The notes under the pieces are model-generated. The model did not search any database. It was given only the letters and a program-made list of their open reading frames with translations, and had not been told where the DNA came from. A program made the translations under genes and the position numbers. A DNA stretch of 6,481 nt from Bacillota bacterium (GTDB lineage: Bacteria; Bacillota_A; Clostridia; Lachnospirales; WQUN01): positions 1-6,481 of the forward strand of contig WQTQ01000088.1 in the NCBI GenBank assembly GCA_009786175.1, given 5' to 3'. This document shows positions 1 to 6,029 of the stretch, in pieces. Every line of letters begins with the position of its first letter. Within the stretch, counting starts at the first letter, position 1.

Positions 1-160
1 TTTTGATACAATGTTTCCATGCAAGCCTACCCCTTTTCGGTGCTTTTTTGTGTGGAAACAAAGTTTACCAGATTTGGGGGCGGCTTGCTGTTTTTTTAGG
101 GAAATTTGGAAATTTGGACTCATAAAACTTGTAAACTGGTGGTATATATTAAAGTTGCGC
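1..160. other. Left-edge stretch without a confident gene
   Basis: This stretch lies beyond the 3' end of the peptidase gene and holds several dyads but no supported gene. TGTTTCCA (12-19) is complementary to TGGAAACA (53-60), with wobble and Watson-Crick pairs continuing inward to about 24/48. GCAAGCC (21-27) is complementary to GGCTTGC (82-88), which is followed by a T-tract at 91-97. AGTTTAC (62-68) is complementary to GTAAACT (131-137). GAAATTTG is repeated in tandem at 101-116. The first two dyads cross, so they exclude each other or form a pseudoknot. A rightward frame is open from the left edge to a stop at 193, and a leftward frame is open from the peptidase stop to the left edge. Neither has a recognisable ribosome binding site or protein family. 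It may hold the end of a rightward neighbour and its terminator, or a structured RNA; this is inference. Confidence 0.35.
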
Positions 161-184
161 AAAAACCTGGCTGTCTTGTCAGCC
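161..184 (-). terminator. Weak candidate terminator of the leftward operon
   Basis: Read leftward, GGCTG and CAGCC form a 5-bp stem around a 6-base loop (169-184), followed after AGG by five T residues (161-165). It lies about 20 bases after the peptidase stop codon, where a terminator is expected. The stem is short and the T-tract is offset by three bases, so strength is doubtful. Confidence 0.45.
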
Positions 185-204
185 CCTCTGTAAATCAATC
201 TTTT

Positions 205-1887
205 TTACTTCCTATCATCCAACCACTTAACCGCTGCATCTGCCACAACTTTCAAATTATCCGGTACAAACGGCGTTGGCAAACCGGCGTCGGCCACAAG
301 GTCAACAAATGTCTTCGTGCCCGCAAAGCCGGTAAAACGTACATATTTTTCCCATGCGGCTTGGAAATTTTCCTGAGATTCCGACCACATGCACAGTGCC
401 ATAACTTGGGCCAGACAGTAGTCGATGTAGTAGAACGGCATACCGTAAATGTGGGTTTGTGCCTGCCAGCGGCGGCCTTCCTCGTAGAATGGCGTTTCTG
501 TAAGGTCTAGCCATGGGCGGTAGATGCCCTCCAGCTTTAGCCACAGGGCGTTCCGCTCTGCGGGGGTCATGTTGGGGTTTTCGTAAATATGGTGCTGGAA
601 CTCGTCCACCATTGTGCCGTATGGGATAAAGAATAACGCGCTTGCCAAGTGGCTTTCGTAGTATTTTTCTGTCTGCTCGCCAAAGAAGCCTTCCATCCAC
701 GGCCATGTGAAAAATTCCATTGCCATAGAATGGACTTCCGCAGTTTCATTAGAGTAGTGGCGAAGGGCAGACGGGTAAATGTCCCGGGCTTTGTAAGATG
801 CGTAGGCATGTCCGGCTTCGTGAGTTAGCACGTCGATGTCACCGGCAGTGCCGTTAAAATTGGCAAAAATGAAAGGCACTTTGTATATTGGAATTGTGGC
901 GCAATAGCCGCCTGCGGCTTTGCCCGGGCGGGTTAATACGTCAAACAGTTCGCCTTCCAGCATAACGTCGATAAACTCCGCTGTTTCCGGTGAAAGTTCG
1001 TGATACATTTTTTTACCGTGGGCAAAAATTTCGTCCGGGGTGCCAAATGGCTTAGCGTTGCCTTCCGGATATTCGAATTGGTCATCATACATTTTAAGAG
1101 CCTCCACGCCAATGCGCTTTGCCTGTTCTTCTTTCAGGCGTTTTGCAACAGGAACGATGTATTTTTGTACACCTTCTCGGAATTTTGCAACCATTTCTGT
1201 GTCGTAACAGTTGCGCTGCATTCGGTAGTAGCCTGTTTCCACAAAATTTTTGTGACCAAGTTTTTCTGCCATTTTGGCCCGCAGCTTTGCAAGGTCGTCA
1301 AAAATGCGGTCAAGCTGTTCCGCGTGGGACAGGAACCAAGCGGCGTAGGCTTCCGCCGCGGCTTTACGCACTTCGCGGCTTGGGTCTTGGAAGTATGGTG
1401 TCATTTGGGCAAGTATTAATGTTTTGCCGTCAAACTTAATTTGCGCAGAGGCGATTAGCTTTGTGTATTCGCTGCGAAGGCGGTTTTCATCTTGCATGTC
1501 CGCAACAATTTCCGGTGTAAATGTTTTTAGCGCGATTTCCGCGTTGCGGAACATCAGGTCGCCCCATTCTGCTTCCATTTCCTTACGGAATGGCGACGCT
1601 AAAAGGGCCTGGGTAAAAGCCTGGGAAAGGGCCTGCAACTTGGGAAGAACCTCGTCCATGTAGGTTTTTTCCGCGTCGTATTCTTCATTGGTGGTGTCCA
1701 ACGTGTTACGAATACGTGCGATGGCGAACATAGAGAACAGATATTGGCTGTACTCGTCATATTCCTTATAAGCGGCAAAGCATTCCTCCGCTGTTTTAGC
1801 GTTTTTAAAGTTTTCGAGAATTTGTGTGAATTTTGCCTGTACGTCCTCAAATTGTGGACGTGTGTATGGCATTGTAGAAAATTTCAT
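205..1887 (-). CDS. M3-family oligoendopeptidase (zinc metallopeptidase)
   Basis: This encodes a 560-residue M3-family peptidase, which cuts short peptides in the cytoplasm. The zinc motif HEAGH lies at residues 356-360, where His356 and His360 are ligands and Glu357 is the catalytic base. The expected third ligand is a glutamate about 24 residues on, matching the Glu of AEVHSM near residue 384. The N-terminal half is charged and helical, as in this family. No signal peptide is seen. The AEVHSM context and length resemble the non-PepF branch of M3 oligoendopeptidases rather than classical PepF; this is a family-level judgement. I chose the ATG at 1887 over an ATG ten codons upstream because AGGAGGA (1896-1902) lies 8 bases before it. 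That ribosome binding site overlaps the TAG stop of the RraA-like gene, so the two genes are probably translationally coupled. The C-terminus ends normally after WLDDRK. Confidence 0.93.
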   Translation of the reverse strand: MKFSTMPYTRPQFEDVQAKFTQILENFKNAKTAEECFAAYKEYDEYSQYLFSMFAIARIRNTLDTTNEEYDAEKTYMDEVLPKLQALSQAFTQALLASPFRKEMEAEWGDLMFRNAEIALKTFTPEIVADMQDENRLRSEYTKLIASAQIKFDGKTLILAQMTPYFQDPSREVRKAAAEAYAAWFLSHAEQLDRIFDDLAKLRAKMAEKLGHKNFVETGYYRMQRNCYDTEMVAKFREGVQKYIVPVAKRLKEEQAKRIGVEALKMYDDQFEYPEGNAKPFGTPDEIFAHGKKMYHELSPETAEFIDVMLEGELFDVLTRPGKAAGGYCATIPIYKVPFIFANFNGTAGDIDVLTHEAGHAYASYKARDIYPSALRHYSNETAEVHSMAMEFFTWPWMEGFFGEQTEKYYESHLASALFFIPYGTMVDEFQHHIYENPNMTPAERNALWLKLEGIYRPWLDLTETPFYEEGRRWQAQTHIYGMPFYYIDYCLAQVMALCMWSESQENFQAAWEKYVRFTGFAGTKTFVDLVADAGLPTPFVPDNLKVVADAAVKWLDDRK

Positions 1888-1895
1888 GTGATTGT

Positions 1896-1902
1896 TCCTC
1901 CT
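1896..1902 (-). promoter_or_regulatory. Ribosome binding site that sets the peptidase start
   Basis: AGGAGGA read leftward overlaps the TAG stop (1901-1903) of the upstream gene and sits 8 bases before the ATG at 1887. It excludes the longer start at 1917 and implies coupling of the two reading frames. Confidence 0.85.
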
Positions 1903-2593
1903 ATTGTACTGTTTCATCTAACTGCCAGTTTAGTGCTTCATAGCTTTTGCGGCGGGTTTGCTTGTCATCGGATAAAATTTTAGTGGCGTATTTTGCCACA
2001 TCTTTTGCAACCGCCCGTGGTACAACAATTACGCCGTCACCGTCTGCAACAATAACGTCGCCGGGGCAAACTGTAACGCCGCCAATTGCCACAGGCACGT
2101 CTTTTTGGTCGAATTGGATTTTGCACTGTACCATAGACTGGCCAACGAAGTGTGACCATACCGGGATTTTTTGCATTATCGTTTCGTCTGTATCGCGGAT
2201 GCCCGCGCCGTTTAGCACAAAGCCCCGGTTGCCCTTTTGCAGCGCGCCAAGGGTGTTTTCTGAACCAAGAAGGCCCACATTTACGCCGCTTACATCAATA
2301 GCCATAAAGTCGCCGTCTTCAATGTCGTTCATCCATGGGTATGTGCAAACATTGCCGTAGTACCAACCCTGCCAAGCTGTGTAGTCATCGTTTTTGGCAT
2401 CCGGATATGGGCCAACGTAAGGTAAATAGCGGGCTGTACGGGCAATGCCCACGGCCCGTGTCCGGAACAGCGGGCGTACCCCCGGCTCCATAGAGCCAAA
2501 ATTGTGGTAGCCAATCCAGTCCATGCCGTCACGAACGTCCGCAACGCGGAGTTCCTTGTACAGCTCAAGTAAAACTTTGTTTTCTGCGATCAT
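1901..2593 (-). CDS. RraA-like family protein (demethylmenaquinone methyltransferase / HMG aldolase-like fold)
   Basis: This encodes 230 residues of the RraA/MenG-like fold. Family hallmarks are the Arg133-Asp134 pair in NGAGIRDTDE, which in metal-dependent HMG/CHA aldolases of this fold contributes to the active site, and the C-terminal block at residues 172-192 (GVTVCPGD, then ADGDGVIVVP). A glycine-rich stretch, GSENTLGALQKGNRG, lies at 110-124. Many members are annotated as dimethylmenaquinone methyltransferase or RNase E inhibitor, but neither role should be assumed. At 230 residues it is longer than the roughly 160-residue E. coli RraA, with an extra aromatic-rich segment at about 55-90 (GPYPDAKNDDYTAWQGWYYG), so an aldolase- or decarboxylase-type enzyme is the better guess. 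The substrate is unknown. AGAAGGAG (2601-2608) lies 7 bases before the ATG. The gene directly precedes and is coupled to the M3 peptidase gene. Confidence 0.88.
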   Translation of the reverse strand: MIAENKVLLELYKELRVADVRDGMDWIGYHNFGSMEPGVRPLFRTRAVGIARTARYLPYVGPYPDAKNDDYTAWQGWYYGNVCTYPWMNDIEDGDFMAIDVSGVNVGLLGSENTLGALQKGNRGFVLNGAGIRDTDETIMQKIPVWSHFVGQSMVQCKIQFDQKDVPVAIGGVTVCPGDVIVADGDGVIVVPRAVAKDVAKYATKILSDDKQTRRKSYEALNWQLDETVQ

Positions 2594-2642
2594 GGTAACA
2601 CTCCTTCTGGTTTATTGGGGTTTGCCCCATCTAACTAACACA

Positions 2643-2671
2643 ATACTACGATTATTTTTGAAAGAATGCAA
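2643..2671 (-). promoter_or_regulatory. Candidate promoter for the RraA-like gene and M3 peptidase
   Basis: Read leftward, TTGCAT (2666-2671), a 17-base spacer and TAGTAT (2643-2648) match a sigma-A promoter at 3 of 6 and 4 of 6 positions. It lies in the 89-base gap between the deacetylase stop and the RraA-like start, about 50 bases before the ATG. No clear terminator separates the two genes, so read-through from metK is also possible. Confidence 0.4.
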
Positions 2672-2682
2672 GGAATTGCGCC

Positions 2683-3891
2683 TTAGTTTACCACATTTCT
2701 AAACCTGCGCATGGTTGCGGCATTGTACACAGTAAACCGCGGCAGCGTAAACGGATTGGAGTTTCTTGTAATGTGACGGTTTTCACCGCCAAATGCCATG
2801 ATAATACCCACGTCTTGCAGGGCATTTATTACATACTCGTTGTATTGGGATAGGGGGAATGCATATGCGCGGTGGTTTTCGACAAATTTGAAGCTTTGAA
2901 TTGTGTCGGCGATAATGTTTTCACGCATGGCGCGTGTAAGCCGTGTGTCTGTTGTACCGTAAACAATCTCGTGCAAATTATGGGAATGGCTGGCAGTTTC
3001 AAATACGTCTGTGTTTTTGACAATAGTGTGAAATGCGGCGAATGTCAGACACTCGTAATCCAACGGTGGTTGAACCTCGCCCAGTGCCTCTACTTCCCCG
3101 GTGATAAGAAAAATTTGCCCGCGCATTCCGTATCGGCGCATAATTGGCGCGGCGTAAACAAAATTAGAATAATACCCGTCGTCAAAGTGAATCATTATAC
3201 TGCGGGCAGGCAGGTTGCGCCCGTGGAACAAGAAATGTTCCAGGTCGCAAAGGGTAACAGGATAGAAGCCATTTTGGTGTAAATACCGTATTTGTTCCTC
3301 GAAAGTTTCCGTAGTAACAAGCCAAGGATTATCCTGCATTGCGTAAGCTTTTTCCCGGGGTAAAATGTGATGGTACACCAAGACGGGCAGCCTGTCGGTA
3401 GTTTCTGTAGTTGCAATCACTGTGTTGTCAATGATGCCAATACCAAGCCCCATGTACCTGGTTATGAAATCCAACGTAACCATAGAACGGCCTTCAACTA
3501 TGCGTAATGGGCTGCTAAGGTAGGTTTGCCGCCTGTTTACGGTAGCAGCGCGGATATTTGGCCGCAGTACAATTCTGCTGCGTCCGTAAGCAATTGTTAT
3601 TTGCCTTGTGCCGTCGTTCCATGCTGTGGTGCCGCCTAGTGCATCTACTAGAGGTTGAAGAGGAACAACATTACCTTCTTCAATTATGATACCTGTATAT
3701 ATGCCGTTTAGTCTAATTTGTTTGCCTGCCGCACTTGGCGTGGCGGCTCCTTGTAGTGGCGGCGTTAAGGTTTGTGATGTTACAAAGAGCCCAATGGCCG
3801 CGCCTACCGCAGCCCCAACTACAAATAGCAAGAAAGCGCGACTCGCGCGCTTACTTACGAAATTCTTTATTTTTTGCAAAACCTCGCACAT
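2683..3891 (-). CDS. Membrane-anchored polysaccharide deacetylase with copper-amine-oxidase-like N-terminal domain
   Basis: This encodes 402 residues. A basic N-terminus is followed by a hydrophobic segment at about 19-38, probably an uncleaved anchor that puts the rest outside the membrane. Residues 57-160 resemble the copper amine oxidase N-terminal-like domain, common in clostridial surface proteins and not itself an oxidase. Residues 168-402 form a NodB-type carbohydrate esterase 4 domain: LPVLVYHHI (168-176), HFDDGY (235-240) with the expected catalytic and metal-binding aspartates, and the metal motif SHSHNLH (301-307). The third motif, usually like YPYG, reads AFPLSQYN here (344-351), which is unusual. 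The family removes acetyl groups from cell-wall or exopolysaccharide sugars; the substrate is not determined. The ATG at 3891 follows the metK TAA after one base, and no strong ribosome binding site is seen, so translational coupling to metK is likely. A TTG at 3900 would add three residues and overlap metK by 8 bases. Confidence 0.9.
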   Translation of the reverse strand: MCEVLQKIKNFVSKRASRAFLLFVVGAAVGAAIGLFVTSQTLTPPLQGAATPSAAGKQIRLNGIYTGIIIEEGNVVPLQPLVDALGGTTAWNDGTRQITIAYGRSRIVLRPNIRAATVNRRQTYLSSPLRIVEGRSMVTLDFITRYMGLGIGIIDNTVIATTETTDRLPVLVYHHILPREKAYAMQDNPWLVTTETFEEQIRYLHQNGFYPVTLCDLEHFLFHGRNLPARSIMIHFDDGYYSNFVYAAPIMRRYGMRGQIFLITGEVEALGEVQPPLDYECLTFAAFHTIVKNTDVFETASHSHNLHEIVYGTTDTRLTRAMRENIIADTIQSFKFVENHRAYAFPLSQYNEYVINALQDVGIIMAFGGENRHITRNSNPFTLPRFTVYNAATMRRFRNVVN

Positions 3892-3892
3892 T

Positions 3893-5068
3893 TTATACAA
3901 GGCTTTCTTTTTTCAACAATTCCACCACATCGGTTTTTTCCCATGGTAAGTCTAAACCCGGGCGGCCAAAGTGGCCGTATGCGGCGGTTTGCTTGTAAAT
4001 GGGGCGGCGTAGATCAAAATACTTAATAATTGCCGCCGGACGCAAATCAAAATGCTTGTTTATAAGTTCTACAATTTTCTCGTTCGAAATGACACCGGTG
4101 CCTTTTGTATTAATATGCACAGACACGGGGCGTGCAACACCGATTGCATAAGCCAACTCAATTTCACAGTGGCGTGCAAGGCCTGCGGCCACAATATTTT
4201 TGGCAATGTAGCGCGCCATATATGCGGCGGAACGGTCTACTTTTGTTGGATCTTTGCCGCTGAACGCGCCGCCCCCGTGTGCAGCGTAACCGCCATAAGT
4301 GTCTACAATAATTTTGCGGCCTGTAAGCCCCGCGTCGCCAACCGGCCCGCCAATTACAAAACGGCCTGTGGGGTTAATGTAATATTTTGTTTCTTCTGTC
4401 AGCAATTCTGCCGGGATAACAGGCTTGATTACCTTTTCCATTATGTCCGTGTGAATTTGCTCGTTGGTTGCTTCTTCTTTATGCTGGGTAGAAACTACAA
4501 CGGCAGTGACGGCCACCGGCTTACCGTTGTCATCGTATTTTACAGTTACTTGGGCCTTACCGTCCGGGCGAAGATAGGTTACATCTCCGTTTTTCCGGAT
4601 TTCTGTAAGTTTTTGTGTAAGCCTGTGTGCAAGAGAGATCGGAAGGGGCATAAGTTCTTCTGTTTCATCACAGGCATAACCAAACATCATGCCTTGGTCA
4701 CCTGCGCCGGTGTCTGCGTCGCCGCCGCTTTCACGGCTTTCCAGCGATTTGTCTACGCCCATGGCAATATCCGGCGATTGGTCTGAAAGCGTTACAAGTA
4801 TGGCGCAAGTGTCCGCGTCAAAACCCATGTCGCCGTGTACATAACCGATTTCGCGAATGGTGTCGCGGGCTATGTTTTTAATGTCTACGTAGCAGTTTGT
4901 GGTAATTTCTCCGGCAACCAACACCATACCTGTGGTGGTTAGTACTTCGCAAGCAACCCGCGCCGCAGGGTCTTTAGCTAAAATAGCGTCCAATACCGCG
5001 TCGGATATTTGGTCGCAAATTTTGTCGGGATGTCCTTCTGTTACTGATTCTGATGTGAATAGGTGCAT
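3893..5068 (-). CDS. metK: S-adenosylmethionine synthetase (methionine adenosyltransferase)
   Basis: This 391-residue, full-length enzyme makes S-adenosylmethionine from methionine and ATP in the cytoplasm, releasing phosphate and diphosphate. Diagnostic motifs are [11 protein letters not shown] at 6-16 with the catalytic His13, the signature [11 protein letters not shown] at 121-131, and the glycine-rich phosphate-binding signature GGGAFSGKD at 265-273, followed by [10 protein letters not shown]. The family usually forms tetramers with active sites at dimer interfaces. The start is the ATG at 5068, with AGGAGG (5076-5081) 7 bases upstream. The leader carries a SAM-I riboswitch and a terminator, giving feedback control by its own product. 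The stop codon is one base from the start of the deacetylase gene, so metK heads a leftward transcription unit. No key residue appears to be missing. Confidence 0.98.
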   Translation of the reverse strand: MHLFTSESVTEGHPDKICDQISDAVLDAILAKDPAARVACEVLTTTGMVLVAGEITTNCYVDIKNIARDTIREIGYVHGDMGFDADTCAILVTLSDQSPDIAMGVDKSLESRESGGDADTGAGDQGMMFGYACDETEELMPLPISLAHRLTQKLTEIRKNGDVTYLRPDGKAQVTVKYDDNGKPVAVTAVVVSTQHKEEATNEQIHTDIMEKVIKPVIPAELLTEETKYYINPTGRFVIGGPVGDAGLTGRKIIVDTYGGYAAHGGGAFSGKDPTKVDRSAAYMARYIAKNIVAAGLARHCEIELAYAIGVARPVSVHINTKGTGVISNEKIVELINKHFDLRPAAIIKYFDLRRPIYKQTAAYGHFGRPGLDLPWEKTDVVELLKKESLV

Positions 5069-5075
5069 TTTAGTT

Positions 5076-5081
5076 CCTCCT
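5076..5081 (-). promoter_or_regulatory. metK ribosome binding site beside the terminator
   Basis: AGGAGG read leftward lies 7 bases before the metK ATG and directly after the T-tract of the leader terminator. Terminated leader transcripts would therefore end at or just before the ribosome binding site. Confidence 0.9.
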
Positions 5082-5105
5082 AAAAAAATAAGCCCCTCAG
5101 GGCTT
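5082..5105 (-). terminator. Rho-independent terminator of the metK SAM riboswitch
   Basis: Read leftward, AAGCCC pairs with GGGCTT in a 6-bp stem with a TGAG loop (5090-5105), followed by TTATTTTTTT with seven consecutive T residues at 5082-5088. It lies between the SAM-I aptamer and the metK ribosome binding site. This is the classic arrangement in which SAM binding favours termination. Confidence 0.9.
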
Positions 5106-5115
5106 TACATAAAAA

Positions 5116-5225
5116 ATACATCTTCCGGATTGGCAGAAAGCACAACCGGGGGAGTTAGCACCGTGCATAAAGCCGGTTGCTGGGTTTCACAGGGCCCTGA
5201 TCCCTCCACCTCTCTGGATGCGTAT
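5116..5225 (-). ncRNA. SAM-I (S-box) riboswitch aptamer upstream of metK
   Basis: Read leftward, the leader shows the conserved S-box blocks in order: AGAGAGGTGGAGGGA (5201-5215), TGAAACCCAGCAACCGG (5173-5189, kink-turn region) and GGTGCTAACTCC (5151-5162). Helices can be drawn. P1 pairs GCATC (5217-5221) with GATGT (5118-5122), with one G-U pair. P3 pairs ACCG-GC with GC-A-CGGT around a TTTAT loop. P4 pairs CCGGTTG with CAA-T-CCGG, with one bulge. SAM-I aptamers bind S-adenosylmethionine and, in Bacillota leaders, promote termination when SAM is abundant. The terminator at 5082-5105 and metK lie directly downstream. The end points are approximate. Confidence 0.95.
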
Positions 5226-5240
5226 GAAATTGACTTACTA

Positions 5241-5268
5241 ATAATACCAAGTTTTAGGATTTTGTCAA
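5241..5268 (-). promoter_or_regulatory. metK promoter (sigma-A type)
   Basis: Read leftward, a perfect TTGACA (5263-5268), a 16-base spacer and TATTAT (5241-5246, 5 of 6) form a strong vegetative promoter. It starts only 7 bases beyond the stop codon of the upstream yccF-like gene. It places the transcript start just ahead of the SAM-I aptamer. Confidence 0.85.
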
Positions 5269-5275
5269 GCAATTT

Positions 5276-5635
5276 TTAGTAAATTGTTGCCCCAAATGGC
5301 ATAAAAGAAAGTTTTGCCAATTTAAAACACTGTATACCAAAAGGAATTCCGATAATTGTTATACATAAAATTATCCCGAAAATGCAGTCAATAATGGCAA
5401 GTACAAGCCCGCCAAAAATAATCCACAACATGTTCATAAGAAAACTGCCGCCACCGCCACCGTAGGTCACGGTTTTACCAAAAGGCCACAGGGAAAGGCC
5501 CGCAAGTTTGAAAGATTGCAGCCCAAAAGGTATCCCGATAATAGTTATACATTGAACCGCGCCCACAATAAGCCACGCCACGCATAACCAAAACCCGCAA
5601 AGGAAAAGCCATAAAATATTGCCCAATGTTTTCAT
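5276..5635 (-). CDS. YccF domain membrane protein (DUF307, two repeats)
   Basis: This encodes a small hydrophobic protein of 119 residues. It has two homologous halves, about 7-55 and 69-117, each with a hydrophobic segment, then CITIIGIPFG-[LI]-Q-[SC]-FKLA, then LSLWPFG or LSFMPFG. This two-copy pattern is typical of the YccF family of inner membrane proteins. A glycine-rich linker (YGGGGGSF, about 58-65) separates the halves. The biochemical role of the family is unknown. I chose the ATG at 5635 because AGGGA lies just upstream and because the longer start at 5677 would include the -10 box of the probable promoter. No clear terminator follows. The metK promoter begins almost at once, and any read-through would meet the SAM-I terminator. 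Confidence 0.88.
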   Translation of the reverse strand: MKTLGNILWLFLCGFWLCVAWLIVGAVQCITIIGIPFGLQSFKLAGLSLWPFGKTVTYGGGGGSFLMNMLWIIFGGLVLAIIDCIFGIILCITIIGIPFGIQCFKLAKLSFMPFGATIY

Positions 5636-5667
5636 ACAATTCCCTGCCTTCATGTTTTGTGATAACG

Positions 5668-5696
5668 ATGGTACCATGTTTCTATGTCGTGGTCAA
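5668..5696 (-). promoter_or_regulatory. Candidate promoter of the yccF-like gene
   Basis: Read leftward, TTGACC (5691-5696, 5 of 6), a 17-base spacer and TACCAT (5668-5673, 4 of 6) fit a sigma-A promoter. The -35 box contains the TGA stop of the upstream small gene. The -10 box lies within the palindrome ATGGTACCAT (5668-5677). Confidence 0.6.
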
Positions 5697-5872
5697 TACG
5701 TACATGGCCCTGTGGTGGCCTTTGTTTTAATTTTGCCGAACAGGTAGCTGTCACTTTCCCGATAGTATAAATCCGGGTCAAAGGCGTATTTTTCGGAAAA
5801 TTCCGTTAGGGCTTTGACATATTCTTTTTCCTCGCGCCACATTAAAACGGCGGGCAGTTCGTTTAATTCCAT
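5693..5872 (-). CDS. Small hypothetical protein, 59 residues
   Basis: A complete small reading frame runs from an ATG at 5872 to a TGA at 5693. AGAGGAG (5880-5886) lies 7 bases before the ATG, an excellent ribosome binding site, and this is the main support for a real gene. The product is soluble and charged. It starts MELNELPAVLMWREEKEYVK, continues with an acidic and aromatic middle (FDPDLYYRESDSY), and ends in a basic stretch and GPCTY. No signal peptide, membrane segment or known family motif is visible. The next gene, the yccF-like membrane protein, starts 57 bases downstream in the same direction, with its own promoter candidate overlapping this stop codon. I do not recognise it. I found no convincing promoter pair upstream, although the region is AT-rich. 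Confidence 0.65.
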   Translation of the reverse strand: MELNELPAVLMWREEKEYVKALTEFSEKYAFDPDLYYRESDSYLFGKIKTKATTGPCTY

Positions 5873-6003
5873 AAATTCGCTCCTCTTTATGTTTTATGTC
5901 GGTGGTATAAATATATAGGAAAATTCGCGATAATACCAGTCTGTTAATGGGGCGGGAAATGTAGTATAATTCGCGCTCTGGGAAATTGCTATTTACGAAA
6001 CTT

Positions 6004-6022
6004 GCATAAACGCGCTTTATGC
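6004..6022. promoter_or_regulatory. Palindromic candidate operator upstream of the transporter promoter
   Basis: GCATAAA (6004-6010) and TTTATGC (6016-6022) are perfect 7-base inverted arms around CGCGC. The 19-base site ends 7 bases before the -35 box of the rightward promoter, a position typical of an activator site or upstream operator. The regulator is not known. Confidence 0.45.
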
Positions 6023-6029
6023 CACAAAT

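Noticed and set aside
101..116. Tandem GAAATTTG repeat as a repeat element
   Set aside because: Just two copies of 8 bases in AT-rich DNA; chance or slippage is enough to explain it.
11..510. Two overlapping rightward frames at the left edge (11-193 and 106-510)
   Set aside because: The first has unusual Cys/Phe/Trp-rich composition and no ribosome binding site; the second runs antisense into the peptidase 3' end.
1000..1419. Rightward open frame of 139 codons
   Set aside because: Antisense shadow of the M3 peptidase gene, with no family motif or ribosome binding site.
1888..1917. Longer start for the M3 peptidase
   Set aside because: The upstream ATG lies inside the RraA-like gene and lacks a ribosome binding site, whereas AGGAGGA precisely positions the ATG at 1887.
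2616..2629. Hairpin TGGGG/CCCCA in the leader of the RraA-like gene
   Set aside because: Only 5 bp, with no T-tract after it in either direction; too weak to call a terminator or riboswitch.
4052..4786. Rightward open frame of 244 codons
   Set aside because: It lies wholly antisense to metK, is rich in Cys, Phe and His, has no ribosome binding site, and metK motifs are unmistakable on the other strand.
5636..5677. Longer starts for the yccF-like protein at 5677 or 5653
   Set aside because: The extra residues are not part of the YccF repeat, the first start overlaps the probable -10 box, and AGGGA fits the ATG at 5635.
5668..5677. Palindrome ATGGTACCAT as an operator
   Set aside because: Short and without spaced arms; it overlaps a promoter but is not distinctive enough to call separately.
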